Below, piece after piece: positions 54,538-64,000 of a stretch of DNA of 64,000 nucleotides. Positions within the stretch are counted from its first letter, which is position 1. The number at the start of each line of letters is the position of its first letter. Position numbers and translations under genes: made by a program. The notes beneath the pieces were generated by a model that was not told the DNA's origin, searched no databases, and saw only the letters and a list, made by a program, of their open reading frames with translations. The DNA comes from Conoideocrella luteorostrata (taxonomy: Eukaryota; Ascomycota; Sordariomycetes; Hypocreales; Clavicipitaceae): positions 1-64,000 of the forward strand of contig JASWJB010000225.1 of the NCBI GenBank assembly GCA_032433595.1, read 5' to 3'.

Positions 54538-56120
54538 GATGGGCAGATTTCCTTTGGATCCGGACTGTAGTAAAAGGTACGGGCGTGGTGTTTAGGTGGG
54601 ATTGGGGTTGGGATTTGGAGTGGGATTTGGGAAGAAATGGGGGAGGAGCTGTCTTTGTGGGAAAACAGCTGGTCACCTTAGCTTGTTCGTTATTATGGGC
54701 GAGACGCTGGGATTTACGTGAGGTCTGGTGCCAGAAAGAGGGGCCAGGGCCTGGGTCAGTTCCATAACCAGCTACTTGCGGAAGGACCATGCACACGCTG
54801 CCAGGCTACGGAATAGCAACCCAAGACAGACCAGCAGTGTGGAATGACTTGTGTCGCATGATGGACGGCAGGAGAGAAGACACGCGAACTGGGGCAATGG
54901 TCACTGGGACTGGACCCCAGTTTGGTTAAGCCCTGCCCCATCCAATTTGGCCTTTGCCGGGTCCAATTGATTGATCTCAAGTCTTGACTCTGACTCTGAC
55001 CGACTCCCTAGTGAGTGCCGAGCTGCCGTAAACAAAATGTGTCGCCGAAAGTGGATTTCCGTACGGAGTACGGAGTACCGAGCATGGCTCACCTTTGGGC
55101 CTACCCGGCACTGTCTCACATGTTCGCTCATTACATACGGAGGCACAGATTTCTAGCCTGTCGTTGAATAAACTTGCATCATTGGGATCTATAGATTATA
55201 TCTTTGCTTTATTTATTTCGCTTTTAATTTTCACCCCTGCACTCGTCTCAATTTGAAAAAATTTTATACACAGGCTATACCCAGTCTCATAACATTGAAA
55301 ACATCGATACTGCTGTGACAGTAAGTCACGGACTTGCGTTATGCGGCGCAGTGTGTGTGAGGCAGTGAACACAGTGCGGCCCAGGGTTGGTCATTTTACT
55401 TGTCGTTTTGCTCCATGTGCTGTTGAATGTTGATGTTTGCATTTACCATGATAACATCAGCATACCAGCTCACAGCTCACACGTACTCGAATCGGCTACC
55501 GGGTTAAAAAGAGGGGAATTTGGGACAAACTCAAACATCTTCATTAAAGGTGAATAAAATCGGCAAAAGTAACTGGTATGCATTCTTTGATAATGATAAC
55601 GAGTTCCTGCATGTATGTCCATTGTGTTATGCCATATGCAAGATCCCGTACGGAGCACTGACTAGTTAACCAGTCAACATGTCGATGCATGTCGGTGCAC
55701 TTCACTGAGCACGGCGGTCAGCTTGTGATTGGACAAGGAGTCAAGGTTTGAGGAAACTTCACTCCTATTCGCCCATGGCCCCGGCCCCATCAACCCCGGC
55801 ATGGGAACGTGCTGGTACTTCACACGGACTGTCCGCTACCTAATATTGCAGGTACTAGTACTTTCTTTCTCAGCCTTCCGCTCAGGCAGGGAAGCAGCGA
55901 TCAATAGGAGGCTGCCGTTTCCAGTTCGCAGCGCACCATTCTCCCGAAGCCAATCTGGTATTTCAACATCAAAGCCTTGCCTCCCATACCAGCCCATTCA
56001 CCGTTGGACCGCCCACACGCCGTGCTACAGTATTCATCACGGTCGCTGCGCGTCTGATTGACTTTTACTACGCTGCCGCAACGTTGCGGCAACATCGCTG
56101 CGCGCTTTGTGATCGCGACC
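54538..56120. promoter_or_regulatory. Divergent promoter region of CDB4/EBP1 and SNF5
   Basis: About 1.6 kb. It holds overlapping TACGGAGTA words at 55062-55070 and 55069-55077, GTGGGATTTGG-type repeats near 54595-54640, and an AT-rich patch near 55180-55270. At 56074-56091 there is a perfect 18-bp palindrome, TGCCGCAACGTTGCGGCA, just before the SNF5 start. No gene is evident. Confidence 0.45.
56074..56091. promoter_or_regulatory. Perfect 18-bp palindrome before SNF5
   Basis: TGCCGCAACGTTGCGGCA is its own reverse complement. It ends 29 bases before the start codon at 56121 and could be a site for a dimeric factor or, in mRNA, a short hairpin in the leader. The function is not known. Confidence 0.55.
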
Positions 56121-58389
56121 ATGGCTACCCAGCCAGCCACCTCGGTGCCTGCGACGGACGTGACACCTCCTACATCTACCGCAACCTCTGCTCCCTTTGC
56201 TCCGACGGCCGAGGAAAATGATGTATCGCAGAACTCAGAATCTGCGGAGATTCCCGTACGCACCAAGGAATCCTTTAATAGACTCATGGTCGAGCGCTAC
56301 ACCATGCGCGACTCCATTGCCGCCGCCGCCCTGGGTGAGCAACTCAATTCGACCAGGTTGTCGTCACAGGAGACGCGTGACAAGATCTATGAATACAAGA
56401 TGGTTCGCACCGATTTCAGGCAATGGTTCCCCCCAAGCAGGCTATACGGCGACGGATACAAAGGATACGGGAACGGCTATACCGAAAACCAGCAACCAAC
56501 GTCCCGAGTCATATATCCTTCACAAAAGCCACGACCTGGCCGACGGACGACTCCAGCCTTCAAATTTGCTCGCAAGGATATGCTGAAGCAGGCGGAACAA
56601 CATGAGGACCTGGTCCCCCTCCGCCTGGAAGTTGAGTGGGACAAGGTAAAGCTTCGCGACACCTTCACCTGGAATCTACATGAACGCCTCTTGGCAGTAG
56701 AGCTATTTGCCGCCCAGCTTATCGAGGATATGGGGCTAAAACACCCCACTGCCCAACCCGTGTTTGAACAGGTTGTCCAGCAAATGCGGGAGCAGCTCAA
56801 TGATTTCTATCCCTTTGCCTTCTCCGAGGAGGACGCCTTGGACCCTGAGCTGCCATATTCGGCGTATAAGAATGATGAGATGCGCGTCCTAATCAAACTG
56901 AACATCACCATTGGCCAGCATACCCTGGTGGACCAGTTCGAATGGGAGATCAACAATCCAAATAACTCGCCCGAGGAATTCGCTAGCAACATGGCGCGCG
57001 ACCTCTCCTTGTCAGGCGAATTTACAACCGCAATCGCCCATTGCATTCGGGAACAGACGCAACTTTTCACCAAGAGCTTGTACAGCGTGGGCCATCCTTT
57101 CGACGGCCGGCCCATTGAGGACTCGGATCTTGTGTCGGCCTTTTTGCAAACCCCGCTTCCTACAGTCTTTCGACCGCAGCAGCAGGCAAAAGAGTATGCT
57201 CCATACATGTATGAACTCAGCGAGGCCGATCTGGAGCGAAACGAGTTGGTATTTTCCCGTGAGCAACGACGCCAGAAACGGTCAATCAATAGAAGGGGCG
57301 GTCCACAGCTTCCCGATCTTAGAGAACGGCAACGGACTATCCGTACGCTCATCGTTTCCTCTGTGTTGCCTGGCGCTGCCGAGGATCCCGAAGACAGCAG
57401 ACTATACAAACGCACGGTCGGCGCAAACAGGAAGAGACCCAATCGCGATGGCGACATATCTGAATCCGAGGAAAGTGACGATTCTAGCCCTGACTCTCCT
57501 GCTCCTTCACAACTGGTTGGCACGACTCGCACAAGGGGCATGCGCGGAGCGGCATCAGCTGCGCAGCAAAGGATGGCAAATCTGGGACGCTCAGAAACGC
57601 CTGAGACTGGCTCCTTGCATCTTCACGAGACGCGGATATCGCGTCGTGGTAGAGAGGAGACCGAGGAGCCTTTACACTTATGGGTGACGTTGAAGGTGAG
57701 CAAAGAGAGGCTCAGGAGAGCGATGAAAGGCGACTATCGCGACCTAAAAGCTTCGTCCCAACCTCAAACACCGGTGGTCGCTCAAGCAAGAGCGCCTAGC
57801 ATATCCAGCGGCCCGAAACCCAAAACGCCCTTCACGCCCACGTCGTCGACTCCCCAACCTGCGTCAGCAACGGGTTCTGCGGCGCCGCCAGCATCAGGAG
57901 GCGGTTCCAGTTCTCTCCCTGCCGGCCAACTTGGTCGTCTGCCTGCTCCTCCACCCGTGCCCGGCCAATCACCTCCTCCCTCTGTAAGTTTGAATGTCAG
58001 GCTAAGGATACTTGTACCTTGGCGCGCGCCCGCAATCTTGACCCAATACTAATGAATATACGTAGCCGTCACCACCCGAGTGGCTTGTCAATGCGCTCAA
58101 AGAACTTGAGACGCAGTATTCCAATGGAGACAGGTTCGAGGCAATAATGAAGTACTCGTTCCTTGACCCTGTCACCGAGCTGCCCACTCAAGCAAATCCT
58201 CTACCAGAAGGCGTCAAGTATGCCTGGTTACCACGCATCCGCTGTCTCGACTGCATGAGCAAGCTCTACACACCTGGCCCAGAAATGACGGCGGGTAAGT
58301 TTGAAGCTCATTTGAAGTGGTCTGGTCATCGGGACAAGGTCAGAGCTCGGCTGGCTGCACAAAGCAGTGGTGGAGCATCTGGGTCATGA
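56121..58389 (+). CDS. SNF5: SNF5/SMARCB1 chromatin-remodelling subunit
   Basis: Exons 56121-57983 and 58066-58389 give 728 residues. ATG 56121 is the first in frame and has a good context (GACCATGG). SNF5 proteins are core subunits of SWI/SNF or RSC remodellers. The SNF5 domain covers about residues 160-385 with its two repeats: VPLRLEVEWDKVKLRDTFTW with FAAQLIEDM, and VLIKLNITIGQHTLVDQFEW with FASNMARDLSLSGEF, then AIAHCIREQ. The downstream part is Ser/Pro-rich with acidic runs. The second exon codes a compact C terminus with a C-x2-C ... H-x5-H arrangement (CLDC ... HLKWSGH) that could bind zinc. Whether it belongs to SWI/SNF (Snf5) or RSC (Sfh1) cannot be settled by eye; length favours Snf5. 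Confidence 0.9.
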
Positions 58390-59419
58390 ATTCGGTCACG
58401 AAATGCTTGCGAAACTATCACCTTATTGAAATAGCCAGACACAGCTAGCATTCATTCTTTGTTTCTTTCCCATTCATATCACAAAGATGACCCAGTTTTA
58501 AAAACCTTGGATCACGTCTTGCGAACACATCGAATGCGGCACTAGTATCCTCTGTTTTCGAAGAGAAAGAAAGGAAGAAAGAAAGAGAGAGAGAGGGGAG
58601 GAAAGTGACAAGCAAAAATTTATCGAACGGACGCTTCATCTCAAAATTGTAGACCCGCTGTACATATCTTCTATACGGGTTTCAGGGAAAAGACGGGTTT
58701 GGTTTTATTTTGCTTATTTGGATGGTTGGCGTACGATGATTCTCTTTCTTTTTTCTTTCTTGGGTTTCTGCATCTTAGTTTACAGTTTGCTCTATTCATT
58801 CTTGCCATCGAGCCTTGGTGGGGGTAAAGAGGAGGGGGGGTTGGGGGGTTGGGTTCTTTGGTAAGAATCGAATTGGGGATGAGGATCATGAGATTTTAGG
58901 GCTGGGCGTTGAAAAACCAGATCAAACAATATTAAGATATCTATATCCAGCCAGGTTTATCATACGTGGTCAGTGGCGAGCTTCTTTCTTGTCAGTTGCG
59001 TTTTGTAAGATACATTCGTGATTGCTCAGCTCCTGGACGTTTTGACCAAGGACCTAAAGTAGGCTACTTATTTTTGAACAAGGTCCCCAGTACACAATTT
59101 GGCAGGGGAGGGGCCGGAAAAATGTGCAAAATCCACTAATAGAAATGTTCTTCATAAGTTCCTATCGTAACAAAACTCCAGGACGGCACGCACCTTCCTT
59201 CCGTGATGGAATATACAAGGCAACCCCACCGCCTCCATCGCGAATCGAGCGTCTCGAGAACGAGCAAAACCAACCCCGGTAATAAAACAAGAAAACAAGC
59301 GGACAAACAAAAAACAACTTCAGACCACACATACGTTGCGCTGTGCACTATTTTTGACAACCAAAAAACCAGCCAATCACCCAGCACTTGGATCCAGACC
59401 CCCTTTTTCAAAAAGTCAA
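58390..59419. other. Convergent 3' intergenic region
   Basis: About 1 kb between the SNF5 and PDS5 stops. It has a GA-rich tract (GAAAGAAAGGAAGAAAGAAA type) near 58560-58600 and a G-rich patch near 58815-58850. No gene is evident. Confidence 0.35.
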
Positions 59420-62400
59420 TTATTCATCAACATCCATCTCAACATCGGCCTTGCCAGCTCTACCGCCACGAATCCTCGATGGCTTTGCTGTCCGATCGAG
59501 TTTCGCCAAAACGCTTGCCTTGACATTGGGTTTGGCCCTCGGGGCTGCTGCTGCCTTTGAACCATTGCCCGTTGCAGGTGTCGCTTCCTCGTCTTCCTCT
59601 TCGTCCAGTTCCTCTGCATTGTCGTTGCTGGATTCGGCATCCTCATCAGACTGATCTGAACTGTCAACGCTGCCGCTCTCTTCTGCGTCGGAATCGCCCT
59701 CGGCATAATCCCACTCAGCTACACCTTCGAGCATCTCTTCCTCATCATCAGCGTCATCCCGTTCCTTATAGTCTGACACTTTGTGAGCACGACCGCTGCG
59801 ACGGCGCTCCGAAGGAGTAATTGAGGAGGAACTCTTTATCTTGTGCTTAGGAGCCTTCTTCATCTTGTTGCTCTTGTTAGATGAGGACTTTGAGGACTTG
59901 GACTTGGACTTCTTCTCCCTGATAGTGATTGCCTTGGTTTGAGTCCTTGCGCGCTTCGCGGGCGGGTCGCCAAACTCGTTGACGGACTTGCGCTTCTGAA
60001 GGGGCTCTTTGTTAGTGGCTGGTTGTGGAATGATTTCTCAATTGTAGGTAGGACTGGTTAGTTTTACCTTCTTGCGATCGAGTGCGCGGAGAACATCATC
60101 CAACCGTTGGTCAATCTCCTCTGGAATGTAAAGCTTCTTGGCAATCTCGTGGGCCGTCTCGCTGGATGTCAACGCCATGTATAAACCCTTTGGAAGGCCG
60201 ACTTTTTCCGACCAGGCTTGGAAAACCCAGTTTCTCCGTTCTTGGTATTTGCGGATGACGGTCAGTGCCAAATCACTCAGCACGTACAGGTTATCGCTTG
60301 CTGCAGGGTTGATTCCGTCCCTTGTCTGCTTGACGCGTTCTGCGTATTTGTAAATCAATGAGATGTTGTCCTCGGTCGCAATCGTGTTCAGGTAAAAGAG
60401 AAAATAGTTCGCAAAATCAACCAAATCATCAATTTCCGGGCTGTAGTCGGGATGGTGCGCTAGCAAAGATATCAACCGACCCAACAGAGCTTCTAATACA
60501 TGCGGCTTTTTTTCCGCGTAGTATCGTGCTCGCGACCGTATCCACGTTTCTACCCGGTTCTTCAGGTCCGATGCGGGCTCAAAAGCTACCAAGAATAGGA
60601 TGGTATGGAACCGTGGTCGAAGCTTGCCTCTTGTCAAGTAATTTTGCAGCTTTTCCATAAAGTGTTTGCGAACCTGTAGTTCACTGTCTTGCACCAACTC
60701 TGCCATTTTGTTGAAACTTGCAGGCTCCAAACACTCGTCGTATGTCTTCACTGTGCACAGCTTCAGCATCAGATGGCCCGCCAGAAGGCGAAGACGCTTT
60801 TTGTGATGCAAGGGGGTGTCCTTTGTTTTGCAGAATTCCCCCTCCATGATGATAAATGTCTTCAGAAGTTTGAACACAACCTTGACACGCCCTTCCGCGT
60901 CAGCTTCTTGCTCAGTCGCAAGGGCCTGGTTCACCAGAATCTTCAACGACAACACTTTTGCCCGCAGCTCCTCATTCATGTCAGCATCATCAACCCACGA
61001 AGGGTCTTTAGGGCCAGCATCTGTTCGAACTTCACGCAAAATTTTCTTGATTGTCAGATCGCGGATAGCTTCTTCCGAGTCGACAGTGACAGATGGCAAT
61101 AGTCGTTCGAGCTGAGAGATTGTGGCTAGCTTGGTCAGGAAGTGAGACGAGCCGTAGTGGAGGTCCTTCATGGCATTCCTCAGCAGATTCGTAGCCGTGA
61201 CCTTGCTCTTGTCGTCGTTCTTCGCCAAGAGGACATTGACGGCATATTTGGCTGTTTGGGGAGGGGATGCGTACTGTGCGTAATTCGTCAGGGCCTGCGT
61301 AAAACTTCGGTCGTAATTGACGTCCCGAGGATACTTCTTCGCATAGGATGAATACGCCTTCAGAATGTCGACTACAGTCGGGTCGCTGGTCTTCTTGTCG
61401 GTTGGTGCCTGTTCGATAATTTCGCGCCGCAGCTCCTCAGCATGAGCTTTGAATATGTCTGGGTTACGCTGGGAGATGTCGTTTAGAACCTGGTGAGCAA
61501 CTCCCGCGAATCCGTCCTTGTCGCTCTTGGAGTAGTCCATAATGGTTGCCAGGTGACTTCGATTGAACATGAGGCAACTGGATCGATACAGCAGCGGTAT
61601 CAACGTATCGAGGCAAATAGACGCGGAAGTTGCTTGAATTTTGGTGATTAGTTCACTGATGGCTCTCCTTACAGTCTTAAAGTCGCTTTCGGATTCAATA
61701 GCGTACTTGACCAGCTGGTAACTTCGACGATCATTGAGTTTAGCAAACTTCTGTAGATCGCCGCGAACCTTTAGCGGATCTGGAAAGGAAGCGCCGAGCC
61801 ATTGGAGAGTTTTGGCGAGACTAGATTTCACCTTTTCCTCATCCGCAACAATAACACCACCATTGTAAGCTTCACATTGCTGAATGAAGATGGCGACGCC
61901 CTTAGCAAACTGTGGTTGACGGGATTGCATGGCAAAGAAGGCCTTTTGAGCTGGAGCATCCAAATACTTCAGCATAAGTAGGATTCTTTCAGCTCGTATC
62001 CTATCTTGATCGCCGGCACTGACACCTCCTTTACCCTGTGAGCTTGTGGCGTTCTTTGCGCTCTTGCCCTTAATGAGGGGATACTTAAGGGGAACGAGGC
62101 ACTCGAACATGACTCGGTCGAGCAATACGTTCAGATCCGGGTCGTTGGCGTAGAAAGCATTAACGATGCGCGAGGGCACGCCGGACAGGCAAGCCGTCAC
62201 TGCTTCTTGGTCATCAGCGATTTCACCTGCACCGACAGCCCAAAGCTTTCCAAGCAACACCATAGCATCTACTCGCACAGCCGGTTTCCTGTCGCGGCAG
62301 CGATCTGCCAAACTGGCAAAGACTGAGCCTTCCTTGTCCACTCCGCCAGTAACGCCGAGCTTCAAGATAGCATCCCGGAAGCTAAACAATTCGATCGCCT

Positions 62401-64000
62401 TGACGGCCGCCAACCGTACCTTTTCTTCGCTGTCGTTGAGCTTGTCCACTAGGCCCTTGACCAGCTCGGTTTCATCTTCCCTGCTCAGACCGATGCCACC
62501 GGCTGATGTGGACAGGATGTATCCAGCCGCAGCTACCCAAGCGGCGCGAATCGTCCCTGTCTTGTCGTTTTTCCGGCCCACAAAGTTCCGATAGGTTGCA
62601 TGATGAGTTTGTGCAAAGGACTGCGGTGAGTAGGGCTTTGTCAACACATTATCCTCGATGTCGACGACTGGAGGCGTGCCCATCGCGTCCTCTATCAATC
62701 GAAGAGGAGGATATGCTGCTGGGTCATGAGCTGGTGGCGAGGGCGGACCGGCGGCGCCAATGCCGGAAATCATGTCTCCAAAAGCCTCGGTGGCAATCAA
62801 TCGCAAATGAACATTGTCAGCGGAGAGCTCTGCATCGAGCTGGGGCACAACGTTCTGCAGAATATCCGGAGCAGCGCGCCAGAGCTCTCGAATCAGCATA
62901 TGGGCCTGACGTAGGCTCTTCAAGTCGGCCTCTGACGGACCAGAATTGGTGTCTTCCTCATCCGAGTCATCTCCCTGACGAAAGCCATTGCTTTTTGTTG
63001 CAAATTTGGAGGCGTTGAGAATGACATCGCTGAAGTACTGACTAACGTATCGAGACATCTTGTCGGCGCATCCATTGCAAATGTTTTTGGCCATTACGTA
63101 CGCAGCAGGTTCGGTTTTAAGAAGTAAGGTCGCTTGCTTGCCATTTTGCTCCTTATTTCGACCTCCTCCGGGCGGTGCCGCTCTGAGAAACTGGCTGATA
63201 ATGGCGTCGATGACGGTGGCAGGTATACTGCCAGGGGATTCGTCAATTACCTCCATCAGCATCTCAGTGAGCCCAATCTCGACGTCTTTTGCTACTTGCT
63301 CCTCGCTGGAGGACCTGGTGCTGGTTGACACGCCATCAAATGTTGAGTTGAATAGGCGCAACATTAGGTCGTCGGCGCCATCAATTTCGGTAATGAGCAG
63401 TATGCTTTTGACATCAGATAATGACATTAATACATATTTGTGCTGGCTATTGTATGGGTTCGTCGGGTCAAATAGGGCTGGCAAGACATCCTTGATGAAC
63501 AGAGTAAAGATCATCTAGACAATGATGGGCGGCGCGCCGTTAGCAATTGCTGATTTGCACTCGATCATTTATTCATTAAGAAGAACTTGAGCAATGCCTA
63601 CCTTTAGTTGATCATCTGTGAAAGGCGCCTCCGGCACAAACAGCCGTAAGATATCCACCAAACAGCAGGCAGTGTAGGCCTTCACACCGCGGTCTTTGTG
63701 CTGCAGCAGATTGCGATGCGCCAGGCTTGCCGCAACTTTCTTTATGGAATCAAGGTGCACGCCTCCCTGGTCAAAGTCGGCTAGCTCCTTAGACAACCTC
63801 TCGAGACGATCGAGCAGGGTAGCACTTGGTATGGGCTTTGCGGGTCGCCATGAGAGCTCGTCATTGAACTCCAAGCTACGTTGCTCTACGTCTTCCTCGT
63901 CGTCGTTGTCGTCGTTTCCGTCGTGGTGTGGTCCAGCCTCGGTCTCGGCCGCCTCCTCAAGTTCGGGTTCAGGGACAGGTTCCGGATCAGACCCAGGAGC
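59420..64000 (-). CDS. PDS5: PDS5 cohesin-associated factor, 5' end outside window
   Basis: Visible exons are 64000-63602 (entering from the right edge), 63514-60068 and 59995-59420, giving 1473 residues without the start. PDS5 is the large HEAT-repeat protein that binds cohesin and regulates cohesion and release. Recognisable parts include AYTACCLVDILRLFVPEAPF, VDILRLF-type HEAT helices, LRQAHMLIRELWRAAPDILQ, VRLAAVKAIELFSF and RVDAMVLLGKLW. The end is a basic then very acidic tail (RKSVNEFGDPPAKRARTQTK, later EELDEEEDEE). The exon 2/3 junction is inferred from AAG|GTAAAA and TTCAG|AAG with an open frame through the 72-bp intron's neighbours. The ATG at 63514 is the first codon of an internal exon, not the start. 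The visible N-terminal part is acidic and may lie before the first HEAT repeat. Confidence 0.92.

Noticed and set aside
60038..63514. PDS5 starting at the ATG at 63514
   Set aside because: The upstream exon 64000-63602 is open to the window edge and joins in frame through a canonical 87-bp intron, so this ATG is internal.
1..64000. CRISPR arrays, operons, bacterial insertion sequences, secondary-metabolite cluster
   Set aside because: None of the expected repeats, spacing or enzymes is present; the DNA is intron-bearing fungal sequence with housekeeping genes.

Overview
The window is nuclear DNA of a filamentous ascomycete. Most genes carry short GT..AG introns with CTRAC-like branch sites. 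The proteins are typical of Pezizomycotina, and intergenic spacers are CT-rich and up to 4 kb long. The style of the proteins suggests Sordariomycetes, perhaps Hypocreales, but that placement is an impression and not a measured result. There are 18 protein genes (one running off the right edge), one clear pseudogene and one solo LTR. I saw no rRNA, tRNA, CRISPR array or prokaryotic feature.

Layout. 0.6-7 kb: a Myb/SANT-like conserved fungal protein (+), IWR1, the RNA polymerase II import factor (-), and a CBM48/AMPK1-type glycogen-binding protein (+). 7.7-8.8 kb: a dead phytanoyl-CoA dioxygenase-family gene (-) whose 3' part is split by a 204-bp solo LTR with a 5-bp target duplication. 9.9-15.5 kb: MRH4 mitochondrial DEAD-box helicase (+), a disordered nuclear-type protein with a KEN box (+), TIP41 (-). 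15.5-18.5 kb is gene-poor. 18.5-31.2 kb: an unrecognised cysteine-containing protein flanked by trinucleotide microsatellites (+), Aurora kinase (+), ATP23 (-), glutamate 5-kinase (+), NIP7 (-), glycyl-tRNA synthetase with mitochondrial and cytosolic starts (+). 34.7-37.7 kb: CLA4-type PAK kinase (+), with 3.5-3.8 kb of gene-free DNA on each side. 41.6-45.2 kb: a Puf protein with an RRM (JSN1/PUF2 type, +). 46.7-64 kb: RCO1-like double-PHD protein (-), CDB4/EBP1 (-), SNF5 (+), and PDS5 (-, 5' end outside the window).

These are nearly all single-copy housekeeping genes for chromatin, cell cycle, translation and mitochondria. The gene order does not suggest one shared pathway, and there is no secondary-metabolite cluster or other accessory system. 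Exon structures below were worked out by hand from splice signals and reading-frame continuity; exon sums were checked to be multiples of three.

The most unusual signals are non-coding. A 9-bp word, TACGGAGTA or its complement, occurs about 17 times by my count, always between genes and mostly on either side of CLA4. An 18-bp perfect palindrome sits 30 bp before the SNF5 start codon. The retrotransposon footprint in the dioxygenase pseudogene is clear.
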